From the NCBI GenBank assembly GCA_965222725.1, contig OZ244969.1, forward strand, positions 1,798,001 through 1,862,000: DNA of 64,000 bases, in the 5' to 3' direction. The notes beneath the pieces were generated by a model. It ran no database searches. It was not told where the DNA came from and saw only the letters and a program-made list of their open reading frames with translations. The translations under genes and the position numbers were made by a program. Within the stretch, counting starts at the first letter, position 1. Each line of letters starts with the position of its first letter. Source of the DNA: GCA-2748575 sp965222725. Lineage in GTDB: Bacteria; Pseudomonadota; Gammaproteobacteria; Pseudomonadales; Ketobacteraceae. Of the stretch, positions 1-9,265 are shown one piece after another.

Positions 1-252
1 TCGCCGCAACGCGAACAGTTGCGGCTTGCCTATAATCACTGGTTGCGGGGGTATGTGGCACAATCCGGTGAACGCGCCCTGTGTGATCTAGCACTGCCTG
101 TCACCCAGGGAGGGCTGGCCAGCAGCAATGATCCTGAAGTGCCCGATGCAGGATTAGCTGAAGACGGGCTGCACCCGACCTCCGCCGGAAGCAGGATTAT
201 CCGCGACTGTTTTATGGCCCGGATACAGTCGATTTCCACAGCCTCTTACTAG
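1..252 (+). CDS. SGNH/GDSL hydrolase, C-terminal end only
   Basis: The reading frame is already open at base 1 and ends in TAG at 250-252, so this is the 3' end of a longer gene. The last third carries DGLHPTSAGSRII, which matches the block V Asp-x-x-His motif of SGNH-fold lipases and acylhydrolases, where the two residues complete the catalytic triad. The Ser block lies outside the window. The gene points the same way as the exopolysaccharide genes that follow, where such enzymes often add or remove O-acyl groups on sugars; that role is inferred. An in-frame TTG at base 19 is probably not the true start. Confidence 0.75.
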   Translation, partial: SPQREQLRLAYNHWLRGYVAQSGERALCDLALPVTQGGLASSNDPEVPDAGLAEDGLHPTSAGSRIIRDCFMARIQSISTASY

Positions 253-568
253 TCTTTTTACGGTCAGTACTTCCGAACGCTTTTTGTGAAGAGCGCCGCA
301 TTTTTGTAACCGGAATTGCTTGTCAGTTTCGCTTTGACGGGCTTCACAAACCTCGCTGTTTCTTAACAGAAATTCTCATAGTTCGTGCAACCGGCATAAC
401 CAATGACTATTTGTCTTTCATAAAAAGCCTGTGTATCAGCAGGTTAAGGTCCCAGCCCAAGGGCCAGGTGAATTTCCGCCTGTGCCGGTCCACCTGACAA
501 CTCCCGTTCTTCCGCTAATCTGCCTGAAGGCTGTCGCCGGGCGACAGTTCATTTAGTTCTGATTTTCT
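253..568. other. Intergenic stretch, no gene seen
   Basis: About 316 bases between the hydrolase end and the lipoprotein. I see no coding pattern, no strong hairpin with a T-run and no clear promoter. Confidence 0.4.
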
Positions 569-625
569 TTGGCCCCTGTGGCTGTAGTTGGTGTGAGAAA
601 GCCAGTGGCTTTCCGGGAGTACCCA

Positions 626-1927
626 TTGATACAAGGTTGCCAAAGGCTGCTCAAAACTGCCTTTGTATTTATTCTGTTGTCTGCATTAACGGCTTGCGGT
701 GGTGCGGGCTCCGGCAATACCGATGCGGCCGGTCCGGGGCCGGGCCAGTCATCCCTGGATTCGGTTACCGATGATCCGGCTATCACGGACAGTGATACCG
801 ATATCCCGGTTGATAATACCGGTTCTGAACCACAGGCTGATCAAGCGTCACCGGCGGAGGCCTTTATATTTGACTGGTCAACCTTCAGTGATGAGTCGGT
901 GGATAGCGAATCCCTGATCACACCTGCACCCCATGCCTATTACAATGACGTGGACTGGCGTACGGTATTGCAGGCGCAGCATCTGTCCGCCGGGCCGGTG
1001 GCGTTGATGTTGCGTAACAGCACCGCACCTTACGGAGGAGAGCGCTGGTATACCCTGAATGATGTGCTGGCCTATGTGAATGAAGCCTCCATACCGCTGG
1101 ACTTTGTGTTTTCCGATTTCGAGTCTGAAACCGAAGTGGAAGACACGCTCGCCATGCTGAGTCAGTTAGATGAAAACCAGGCTCTGGATCATTCCCGCCT
1201 GTATGTGGGGGGCTATCGTTATTTCCCCGGCGAACAGGATGCGAGCGCCACCTGGGGTGACTACAACCGCAGCGATGCCCACCGTTTTTATATGGACAGC
1301 GGCCTGAATGTGGCCATGCCTAATCTGTATCCTTATGCGGCTTATATTAATCATCACCGGCGCGCTGATCTGCATTCGCAGCGCTGTGTCAGCGATGCGC
1401 ATGCACTGTTCTGGGCGCCCCTTGAAAAAGCCTCAGTGGCAAAAAGAGCATTGCCGGATGGCCACTTGCTGATTCCCTGGCTGGGTGGCTTTGTGGACAA
1501 TGGCCCCGCTTATGATGCACCTCACCCTTCCCGCGAAAACGTCAGAGCCCTGGTGCAGCATCTGCGGTTACGGGGTGTGGATGGTTACTATACCTGGAGT
1601 CACGGCGGTAACCGTCACTATCTGATAGAGAATGACGACAATGCCTCGCGACGCGCGTTCCGGGATGACGTGGCCGATGCCTGGTCTCAACTGGATAGTT
1701 TCTTTGCCGGTGCCGACAACCTGAGCCTGCTGAATCTTGCGACTGACAAAACCGGTGGCCTGGAGTGGTCCGGTATGCGATCCGGTCATCGGATTGAAAT
1801 GATTCTGTCCAACTTTAATGGCAATGCCATCAATGTGGACCTGTCCGTTCTTACGGGTATATCGGGTGCGCCACAGGTTAATCTGAACCCGCAGAGTCAC
1901 CGCCGTATCAGTTTCAGTGTGGAATAA
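626..1927 (+). CDS. Secreted lipoprotein of unknown function in the exopolysaccharide locus
   Basis: A 433-residue protein with a short basic N-terminus, a hydrophobic core and a lipobox (LTAC) placing the lipidated Cys at residue 24. I chose the TTG at 626 because GGGAG lies six bases upstream and gives a normal signal peptide; the frame stays open back to 569, where a longer start would put an odd extension before it. After a low-complexity acidic linker (about residues 25-80) comes a globular region rich in Trp, Tyr and His, with stretches such as FVFSDFESE and GVDGYYTWSHGG that look like strands of a TIM-barrel glycoside-hydrolase-like domain, then a small beta-rich tail. I do not recognise the family. 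A role in polysaccharide processing is suggested only by context. Confidence 0.7.
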   Translation: MIQGCQRLLKTAFVFILLSALTACGGAGSGNTDAAGPGPGQSSLDSVTDDPAITDSDTDIPVDNTGSEPQADQASPAEAFIFDWSTFSDESVDSESLITPAPHAYYNDVDWRTVLQAQHLSAGPVALMLRNSTAPYGGERWYTLNDVLAYVNEASIPLDFVFSDFESETEVEDTLAMLSQLDENQALDHSRLYVGGYRYFPGEQDASATWGDYNRSDAHRFYMDSGLNVAMPNLYPYAAYINHHRRADLHSQRCVSDAHALFWAPLEKASVAKRALPDGHLLIPWLGGFVDNGPAYDAPHPSRENVRALVQHLRLRGVDGYYTWSHGGNRHYLIENDDNASRRAFRDDVADAWSQLDSFFAGADNLSLLNLATDKTGGLEWSGMRSGHRIEMILSNFNGNAINVDLSVLTGISGAPQVNLNPQSHRRISFSVE

Positions 1928-2222
1928 TAATCACTGTTAATAATAGAGTCACATTGGTTGGTTAGCCTGTTTGCGGTGGTATTGCTTATGCCACCAATCT
2001 CTCCGACTTTAAACCGTACGCTGCTCTGGGCGATGTCCTGATGCCCGAGGATGTTTAGGTTTCTCTTCGCCCCTTGAATGTGTGCTATCAACTTTCAAGG
2101 GGTCAATTTTTTCATTCGTGAATGAAATCGTGTACTCACTTTCATCTGCCTTGAAAAAACCGCTTGTTCCATTGTCATTCTGTTATTCCATTGTCATATA
2201 GTTTTCATAACCTCTGCGGGGA
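1928..2222. other. Intergenic stretch with a possible coding remnant
   Basis: Between the lipoprotein and the oxidoreductase. A short frame at about 1963-2058 reads plausibly as the C-terminus of a protein (GGIAYATNLSDFKPYAAL, then a stop) but has no start or upstream body, so it may be a relic. A terminator-like hairpin follows it. Confidence 0.3.
2070..2113 (+). terminator. Rho-independent terminator
   Basis: CCCCTTGAA at 2070-2078 pairs with TTCAAGGGG at 2094-2102, followed by TCAATTTTTT. This is a nine-base-pair stem with a T-rich tail on the + strand. It would end transcripts of the lipoprotein before the next operon. Confidence 0.65.
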
Positions 2223-2243
2223 ATGACGCTGTCCGAGGTGGCT

Positions 2244-4379
2244 ATGAAACAGGTTCTGCAAAGTTTAAGAAACGGCAATACATTGGTGGAAGATGTCCCC
2301 TGCCCGATGGTAAAGCCGGGCCACCTGCTGATCCGCACTCATAAAACCCTGGTGTCCGTCGGCACGGAAAAAATGTTGCTGGATTTTGGCAAGGCCAATT
2401 TTGTTCAGAAGGCACGTCAGCAGCCGGACAAGGTGCGCATGGTGCTGGATAAAATCAAAACCGATGGTTTGCTGCCCACCTATGAATCCATCCGTAACAA
2501 ACTGGATCAGCCACTGGCCATGGGCTATTGCAACGTGGGTACTGTGATGGCTGTGGGTGATGGCGTTACCGAATTCAACGTGGGCGACCGGGTGGCTTCC
2601 AACGGCAAACATGCCGAAGTTGTCGTAGTACCTAAAAACCTGTGTGCGCGGATTCCGGACAAGGTATCTGACGATGAAGCGGCCTTTACGGTCATCGGTG
2701 CCATTGCACTGCAGGGAGTACGTCTGGTTGCGCCTGCCTTGGGTGAAACCGTGGCGGTCATTGGTCTGGGGCTGGTGGGGCTGATGACGGTTCAGCTGCT
2801 CAAAGCCAACGGCTGCCAGGTGATTGCTGTGGATTTTGCAGCCGATCGAATACGCCTGGCGGAAAGCTTTGGCGCCATCGGGGTGCAACTGGCCAAAGGC
2901 GAGGACCCGGTTAAAGTCGCGACCCGCGAAACCGATGGTACCGGTGTGGATGCGGTGATCATTGCCGCTTCTACCAGCAGCAACGATCCGGTACGTCAGG
3001 CCGCCAATATGTGCCGCCAACGGGGGCGTATTGTACTGGTGGGGGTTACCGGCCTGGAGCTGTCGCGCGCGGATTTTTATGAAAAGGAAATTACTTTTCA
3101 GGTGTCCTGCTCCTACGGGCCGGGTCGCTATGATCCCCTGTATGAAGAGGCAGGACAGGATTATCCGCTGGGGTTTGTACGCTGGACCGAACAACGGAAT
3201 TTTCAGGCGGTATTGCAGAGCATGAATTCCGGATCACTGGTCGTGCAATCACTGGTGACACACCGCTATCCCCTGGAACGGGCAGAGCAGGCATACCTGA
3301 CCATTCTGGAAGGCGGAGCGCTGGGTGTGCTGTTGGAATGTGATAACGAACAAAGCGCCGAGCGGGTGCTGCGTACCCGGGTTACCCGGGAAGCGGTTGA
3401 AAGCCGCCAGCCGGTTGAGCAGGTGCGAACCGGGTTTATCGGCGCCGGTAATTATGCCGGCAAGGTGTTGTTGCCGGCGTTTCAGAAAGCCGGTGCCCTG
3501 GTCGATACAGTGGTTTGTGGCGCCGGTGTCAGTGGTGTTGCCCTGGCAGACAAGCATGGCATTCCCCATGTGGCGACCGATGCAGACGCCGTGATACATC
3601 ATCCGGACATTGATGCGATCGTCGTGGCCACCCGTCATGACACCCACGCAAAATATGCCTGTGCGGGGCTGCTGGCGGGCAAGCACGTGTATCTGGAAAA
3701 ACCCCTGGCACTGACCCGGGGCGAAGTCATTGCCATCGAAGAAGCCTTTGCCAAATCACAAAAACTCGATAATCCGCCTATGTTAATGCTGGGTTTCAAC
3801 CGGCGGTTTTCGCCATTGGTGGCGCAGTTAAAACAGAGCATTGCTCATCGCTCTGAACCGGTCTCCATTAATCTGACCATCAATGCCGGTAAAATACCGG
3901 CGGACTCCTGGGTGCAGGATCAGGCTCAGGGTGGTGGCCGGATTATTGGTGAAGGCTGCCATTTTATCGACCTCTGTCGTTACCTGGCAGGCAGCAGAAT
4001 TGTGCACACCCATGGCATTGCTATGGCCAACAGTCATGATGGCATTGTGACTGACAAGGCCGCCATTGCCCTGAAATTTGAAGATGGCAGCATTGCCAGT
4101 ATCCAGTACCTGGCCAACGGCAGTTCGGCCTTTCCCAAGGAGCGGGTGGAAGTGTTTTCCGAAGGCCGGGTGTTTCAGATCGATAATTTCAAACGCCTGA
4201 AAAGCTGGAATGCAGGTATCAGTAAAAAACTCTGGCGGCAGGACAAAGGCAATGCAGCCTGCGTCGCTGCCTTTGTGGCTGCAGTGCAGAAAGGGCAGGG
4301 AGCGCCCGTTCCTTTTGACGAAGTACTGGATGTTTCCCGCGCGGCCATTGATATTCATCAGCAGCTCTCATCGGGTTAA
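2244..4379 (+). CDS. Two-domain oxidoreductase: zinc-type alcohol dehydrogenase fused to Gfo/Idh/MocA
   Basis: A 711-residue protein. Residues about 1-370 form a medium-chain dehydrogenase-like domain with a Rossmann nucleotide site (AVIGLGLVGLMTVQLL). Residues about 395-711 are a Gfo/Idh/MocA domain, starting with the NAD-binding GFIGAGNYAG and containing EKPLALT, the usual Lys-Pro motif of this family. Such bi-domain oxidoreductases are known from exopolysaccharide and O-antigen loci and are thought to modify nucleotide or lipid-linked sugars. I chose ATG 2244 over an upstream ATG at 2223 because GAGG sits just before it. It is followed after three bases by the heparinase-type gene, so the two are probably co-transcribed. 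Confidence 0.85.
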   Translation: MKQVLQSLRNGNTLVEDVPCPMVKPGHLLIRTHKTLVSVGTEKMLLDFGKANFVQKARQQPDKVRMVLDKIKTDGLLPTYESIRNKLDQPLAMGYCNVGTVMAVGDGVTEFNVGDRVASNGKHAEVVVVPKNLCARIPDKVSDDEAAFTVIGAIALQGVRLVAPALGETVAVIGLGLVGLMTVQLLKANGCQVIAVDFAADRIRLAESFGAIGVQLAKGEDPVKVATRETDGTGVDAVIIAASTSSNDPVRQAANMCRQRGRIVLVGVTGLELSRADFYEKEITFQVSCSYGPGRYDPLYEEAGQDYPLGFVRWTEQRNFQAVLQSMNSGSLVVQSLVTHRYPLERAEQAYLTILEGGALGVLLECDNEQSAERVLRTRVTREAVESRQPVEQVRTGFIGAGNYAGKVLLPAFQKAGALVDTVVCGAGVSGVALADKHGIPHVATDADAVIHHPDIDAIVVATRHDTHAKYACAGLLAGKHVYLEKPLALTRGEVIAIEEAFAKSQKLDNPPMLMLGFNRRFSPLVAQLKQSIAHRSEPVSINLTINAGKIPADSWVQDQAQGGGRIIGEGCHFIDLCRYLAGSRIVHTHGIAMANSHDGIVTDKAAIALKFEDGSIASIQYLANGSSAFPKERVEVFSEGRVFQIDNFKRLKSWNAGISKKLWRQDKGNAACVAAFVAAVQKGQGAPVPFDEVLDVSRAAIDIHQQLSSG

Positions 4380-4382
4380 ACC

Positions 4383-6230
4383 ATGCTGGCACGGGCGCAA
4401 ACGGTTTTTCATACACTGAAATACCTGTCCCTGCGGCAGGCGCTCTACCTGTTTATTCGTCGTGTTATGCCGGTTAACGCTAACTTTCTGTGGCAATTGA
4501 TCAAGCCGGATGCGGCCAGCTGTGAATTTCGGCATCACCTGATTCTGACAAGCCCTGTGCCGTGCGTGCAACCGGGTATTGTTAACCGGCGGTTCTGTTT
4601 TCTTAATGCCTATGGGCCCATCACGGATATAGAACGCCTGACCATTAACTGGCGCTGCCAGGACATGCCCAAACTGTGGCGATATAACCTGCATTATTTT
4701 GACTATCTCTGTTCACCTGCTGTTGATGACAGGCTGAAAGAAAAACTGATTGACAGCTGGATTCATTCTAACCCGGTGGGAACCGAAGATGCCTGGGAAC
4801 CCTATCCGGTATCCTTGCGGATTGTGAACTGGATAAAGTATTTCAGTGAGTTGAGTGTGAGTGATAATGGTATCCGGATTAAATCTGCCTGGCTTGACAG
4901 CCTGTCAGCGCAGGTGGAATGGCTCAATCGCAACATGGAATACCATATACGCGCCAATCACCTGCTGAAAAATTACGTGGCCATGGTGTATGGTGCCTGC
5001 TTTCTGAAAAACCTGTTCAGCGGGCGCAAGCGAAAAAGCCTGCTGAACGGGTTTTACAAGGAGTGTGTGGAACAGTTTCTTGACGATGGGGGCCACTACG
5101 AGCGTAGTCCCATGTACCATTGTATTGCGCTTGAAGACATGATGGACGTTTACAATCTGTTATGCCTTTACAGAAGTGATTGTAATGCATCCGAGGTGTC
5201 GTCAATCAATGCGCTCTGTGAGTTCCTGCAAGATCGGATTGACAAAGGCATGGAATGGCTTGGTGTCATGACATTACGGGATGGAAAAATTGCGCTCTTC
5301 GCCGATTCTGCTTTCGCGATTGCGCCCGAGCCCCAGCAATTACAAGCTTACTGGCAAAGGCTTTCCGGCAGGTCTCCGGTTGCTGCCAATCAAGGTATAA
5401 GAGCTACAAGCGCTACAAGCACCTCAGGTATTGTTGAAACCAGCCTGGCAAGCAGCGGATACCTCCGCAAGGATACGGAAAGCTACAGCGTGATTGTGAA
5501 TGTGGGGGAGCCTGGCCCTGCATACCAGCCGGGGCACACCCATTGTGATCTGTTCAGTTACGAGTTAACCCGGGGAAATCAACGCCTGTTTGTGGACACC
5601 GGCGTCTATGAGTACTCGCCGGGCTACAGACGCCACTATGCCAGATCTACCGCAGCACACAATACGCTGCAGATTAATGGAGCGGAGCAACATCAGATAT
5701 GGGGAGAATTCCGGGTGGGCCGGCGCGCCCGGGTTACCAGACTGGATAAAGCCACCGGCGATAAATGTCATAGTGTCGATCTTGCACACAACGGCTATGA
5801 GTCTGTTATCAGCGGCCTGGAAACCCGGCGAACGTTTCGTTTTGAACTGAATGCCCTGTGTATTTGCGATGCTGTTGTTTTCAAGGGTACTGAGCCAGAC
5901 CCGGAAAAGCCGCTGACCCTGCGCTCAAGGCTGCACCTGGGGCCCGGGTTCAGCGTGCAGCCCCACCAGTTTGACGAATCCGATGAAGTCGTTACCGGGG
6001 TGGCGGGCGACCTGCCGGATCAATTTGCACTGGCAATTTATCAGCATTCCCGTCATGCCGGTGTGGAAAAAAACCGCCTGGTAGCACTCATAAAATCTGA
6101 TAGCCCGTTCACTATCGATGCGGCGGAATATTTTTCCGAGTTTGGCAAAGTCGAGAAAATTGACTGCATCTGCTTTGAAAAACCGGTCTCGGGGCCGGGT
6201 TCCATCCGTTACCGCATCATCATGTTTTAA
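4383..6230 (+). CDS. Heparinase II/III family protein (polysaccharide lyase-like)
   Basis: A 615-residue protein with the two-part layout of the family: an N-terminal alpha/alpha toroid (about residues 80-320, with NHLLKN and the motif DGGHYERSPMYH) and a C-terminal beta-sandwich (about 350-600, starting near HTHCDLFSYEL). The NHLLKN, Tyr and His residues match positions used in catalysis in heparinase II/III and alginate lyases. No signal peptide is obvious, so it may act in the cytoplasm or need another export route. Enzymes like this are common in exosortase-linked exopolysaccharide loci and may trim or edit the polymer. The three-base gap after the oxidoreductase suggests translational coupling. 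Confidence 0.85.
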   Translation: MLARAQTVFHTLKYLSLRQALYLFIRRVMPVNANFLWQLIKPDAASCEFRHHLILTSPVPCVQPGIVNRRFCFLNAYGPITDIERLTINWRCQDMPKLWRYNLHYFDYLCSPAVDDRLKEKLIDSWIHSNPVGTEDAWEPYPVSLRIVNWIKYFSELSVSDNGIRIKSAWLDSLSAQVEWLNRNMEYHIRANHLLKNYVAMVYGACFLKNLFSGRKRKSLLNGFYKECVEQFLDDGGHYERSPMYHCIALEDMMDVYNLLCLYRSDCNASEVSSINALCEFLQDRIDKGMEWLGVMTLRDGKIALFADSAFAIAPEPQQLQAYWQRLSGRSPVAANQGIRATSATSTSGIVETSLASSGYLRKDTESYSVIVNVGEPGPAYQPGHTHCDLFSYELTRGNQRLFVDTGVYEYSPGYRRHYARSTAAHNTLQINGAEQHQIWGEFRVGRRARVTRLDKATGDKCHSVDLAHNGYESVISGLETRRTFRFELNALCICDAVVFKGTEPDPEKPLTLRSRLHLGPGFSVQPHQFDESDEVVTGVAGDLPDQFALAIYQHSRHAGVEKNRLVALIKSDSPFTIDAAEYFSEFGKVEKIDCICFEKPVSGPGSIRYRIIMF

Positions 6231-6357
6231 AACTGAAAAACGCCTTTCATTTTAACGTCACAGTGATCGCAAAAGATAGACATCCTTTGTTCTTATGGAG
6301 GTAGCGTTGGGGGCTGACGCAGCTTCTTGTGCTTTGTGACATTTTAGAGGCCGGACC

Positions 6358-7629
6358 ATGAATATTCTGTTTTTATCCCATTATTTCCCGCCCGAAGTGA
6401 ATGCCCCGGCCAGCAGGACGTTTGAACACTGTCGTGAGTGGGCAAGGCAGGGGCACAAGGTAACGGTGATCACCTGCTTTCCCAATCATCCTGCCGGCAA
6501 GATTTACGACGGTTATCGTCACCGCCTGTTTCAGCGGGAACGGGTGGAGGGTATCGAGGTTATCCGGTTGTGGACCTTGCTTGCCGCCAATGAAGGCTTT
6601 GCCATGCGCATTGCCAATTATCTTTCCTTTATGATGATGGCGATCCTGTTTTGTTTTCGGGCTCCCAGGGCGGATATTGTCATCTCCACTTCGCCCCAGT
6701 TTTTTTGCGGGTTGGCGGGATTGATGGTCAGCCTGCTGAAACGCGCCAGGTGGGTGCTGGAGATTCGCGACCTCTGGCCGGAATCCATCGTGGCAGTGGG
6801 GGCAATGAAAAAGGGCCTTTTGATCAGATTTCTCTACTGGCTGGAGCGTTTCTGTTATCGCTCCTGCGATTGCATTGTCACCGTCACCGAGTCTTTCAAG
6901 ACGTATATGGTGGGCCTGGGTATTGATCCGGAAAAGATCCATGTAGTGACCAATGGCGTGCGCCTTGATGTTTACGCCAGCGATCAGAACCCGGATTCTG
7001 ATGAGCGTATGACGGCATTCAGGAATCAGTACAACCTGCATAACAGGTTTGTGGCCTCCTATGTGGGAACTCATGGTATGGCCCATCACCTGCAAACTCT
7101 GATAGAGGCTGCCGACCTGACACGGAATGACAAGCAGATTGTGTACCTGCTGGTGGGGGATGGTGCGGAACGCAATAACCTGTTGCAGCTCAGGGACAAG
7201 CGGGGCCTGCAGGATCAGGTGATTATGGTTAACCAGCTGCCCAAGTCCATGATGCCGGTGGTCTGGGGTGTGTCGGACGTTTCCATTGTCCATCTGAAAA
7301 AATCCCCAACCTTTGAGTCAGTTATCCCGTCCAAAATATTCGAAAGTCTCGCCATGCGGAAACCGGTGATTCATGGCGTGCCGGGCGAAAGCGCAGCGAT
7401 CATTAACCGCTCCGGTGGCGGTATTACCTTTGAGCCGGAAAACGCTGCAGAGCTGGCAAGGGTTCTGACTGAACTGGCCGGTGACAGTGAGCGCTGTGCA
7501 CAGATGGGGGAGCAGGGACGACACTTTGTTGCGGAATATTACAGTCGTGCCGCGCTGGCCGAAAAAATACTCTGCATTTTTGAAGCCCTGCTGGGTGAAG
7601 ACAAACTGGCCCGGGCCACAGGACGCTGA
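6358..7629 (+). CDS. Glycosyltransferase family 4
   Basis: A 423-residue GT-B enzyme. The N-terminal half opens with FLSHYFPPEVNAPASRT, typical of WbuB-like GT4 enzymes, and has EIRDLWPESIVAVG. The C-terminal donor domain has VGDGAERNNL and SKIFESLAMRKPVIHG, the usual sugar-nucleotide-binding region with its conserved Glu. It would add a sugar to the lipid-linked repeat at the inner face of the cytoplasmic membrane. The exosortase gene begins eight bases after its stop. Confidence 0.9.
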   Translation: MNILFLSHYFPPEVNAPASRTFEHCREWARQGHKVTVITCFPNHPAGKIYDGYRHRLFQRERVEGIEVIRLWTLLAANEGFAMRIANYLSFMMMAILFCFRAPRADIVISTSPQFFCGLAGLMVSLLKRARWVLEIRDLWPESIVAVGAMKKGLLIRFLYWLERFCYRSCDCIVTVTESFKTYMVGLGIDPEKIHVVTNGVRLDVYASDQNPDSDERMTAFRNQYNLHNRFVASYVGTHGMAHHLQTLIEAADLTRNDKQIVYLLVGDGAERNNLLQLRDKRGLQDQVIMVNQLPKSMMPVVWGVSDVSIVHLKKSPTFESVIPSKIFESLAMRKPVIHGVPGESAAIINRSGGGITFEPENAAELARVLTELAGDSERCAQMGEQGRHFVAEYYSRAALAEKILCIFEALLGEDKLARATGR

Positions 7630-7637
7630 AAACGACT

Positions 7638-9257
7638 ATGTCACACGCCATAACCAATCAGACATTTCTGAAAATCGATATACCGGTCATTGCTGTGATT
7701 GCAGCATCCATAGCATTCCTGTTTCTGCCGTTCTATGACGGCATAGAATTTATGGTAAAGCGCTGGATGGGGCGTGAAGAATACAGCCATGGCTTTTTTC
7801 TGCCGGTCATTGCTCTGTATCTGCTGTGGGAGCGCCGTCATATAGTGGCAAGACAACCCCATACCGGATCTTATGCCGGGCCCTTGCTGGCTTTTGCGGG
7901 CCTGGTGTTTTGCCTTATTGGTGAGCTGGCCACGATTTACGAAGCCATTGAATACGGTTACGTGGTGACTATCTGGGGTATTGTGCTGTCCATTACCGGT
8001 GTGCGCTCCTTTCGTTTTTACGTAATGCCCCTGCTGATTCTGTTTTTTATGATTCCGTTGCCCAATTTTATTTTTCACAACCTGTCATCACAGTTGCAGC
8101 TGATTTCCTCACGCATCGGCGTGAGCATTATTCACCTGTTCGATATTCCGGTTTATCTGGAAGGCAATGTGATTGACCTGGGGAGCCTTAAATTGCAGGT
8201 GGTGGAAGCCTGTTCCGGGCTTCGCTATCTGTTCCCGCTGATGACCCTGGGTTTTATCCTTGGCTATATGTTCCATGCGCCCCTTATCTTTCGTTGCCTG
8301 ATATTTATTTCAAGTATTCCCGTGACCATTCTGATGAACAGCTTCCGGATTGGTCTGATCGGAGTCACCGTGGAGTACTGGGGGCAACAGGCAGCCGAAG
8401 GCATTCTGCACGACTTTGAAGGCTGGGCGGTGTTCATGTCGTCACTGCTGATTATTATCGGGGAAATGTGGCTTATTGCCAGGCTGCTGGGAGACAAGCG
8501 CCCTTTACCGGATTTGCTGAATACGGCGGGCAGTGGTGCATCTGTGTCAGATGCGGGTGAACAGAGTACAGGGAGTGATGCTCAGGCGCGCCATTTGAAG
8601 CTGCGTACACCTTTTTATATAACGCTTGCGGTGATACTGGTGATGACCGTTGTTGTGCTGACGGTGCCGCACCGGGATGACAGAGTGCCGGATCATGCCA
8701 GCTTCGCGAGCTTCCCCATGGAATTTTCCGGCTGGCAGGGGAATCGCAGTTTTCTCCAGCCCATGTATCTGGAAGCGCTGAAACTGACGGATTATGTGAT
8801 GGCTGATTACAGCCGGCCCGGACAGGATACGGTGAATCTTTACGTGGCGTATTACGACAGCCAGAAGAAAGGCCGTTCCGCCCATTCACCCAAGAGTTGT
8901 ATTCCCGGTGATGGCTGGGAAATCAGCGAGTTCGGGCAGCAGGTGGTGAGCGTGAATGATCAGGCCGGTGTTAATCACCCGGTCAGAGTACCGGTGAACC
9001 GGGCGGTGATCAGTAAAGGGCAACACCGTTCCCTGGTGTACTACTGGTTTCAGCAGCGTGGCCGCTTTATTACCAATGAGTATCTGGTGAAGTGGTATTT
9101 GCTGACGGATGCACTGCTGATGGCCAGAACCGACGGTGCCATGATACGTCTGACGACTCAGGTGTCCCGTTTCGAGGACATGGAAGCAGCCGATAACCGT
9201 ATCCAGAAACTGATGGCGGATGTCTATCCCCACCTGACCCAGCATATACCGGAATAA
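7638..9257 (+). CDS. Exosortase with fused EpsI domain, XrtD-like
   Basis: A 539-residue protein. The first 290 residues are a multi-pass membrane exosortase with the three catalytic signatures: Cys in VVEACSGLRYLFPL, Arg in MNSFRIGLIG and His in ILHDFEGWAVF. From about residue 325 a further membrane segment leads into a periplasmic EpsI-type domain (SFPMEFSGWQG, PKSCIPGDGWEI). Fusion of these two parts is usual in the XrtD group; I assign that subtype from layout only. Exosortases cleave C-terminal PEP-CTERM-like tails and probably pass the protein on to the envelope. The candidate substrate is the protein at 13719-15512. Confidence 0.88.
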   Translation: MSHAITNQTFLKIDIPVIAVIAASIAFLFLPFYDGIEFMVKRWMGREEYSHGFFLPVIALYLLWERRHIVARQPHTGSYAGPLLAFAGLVFCLIGELATIYEAIEYGYVVTIWGIVLSITGVRSFRFYVMPLLILFFMIPLPNFIFHNLSSQLQLISSRIGVSIIHLFDIPVYLEGNVIDLGSLKLQVVEACSGLRYLFPLMTLGFILGYMFHAPLIFRCLIFISSIPVTILMNSFRIGLIGVTVEYWGQQAAEGILHDFEGWAVFMSSLLIIIGEMWLIARLLGDKRPLPDLLNTAGSGASVSDAGEQSTGSDAQARHLKLRTPFYITLAVILVMTVVVLTVPHRDDRVPDHASFASFPMEFSGWQGNRSFLQPMYLEALKLTDYVMADYSRPGQDTVNLYVAYYDSQKKGRSAHSPKSCIPGDGWEISEFGQQVVSVNDQAGVNHPVRVPVNRAVISKGQHRSLVYYWFQQRGRFITNEYLVKWYLLTDALLMARTDGAMIRLTTQVSRFEDMEAADNRIQKLMADVYPHLTQHIPE

Positions 9258-9265
9258 CACTGGCA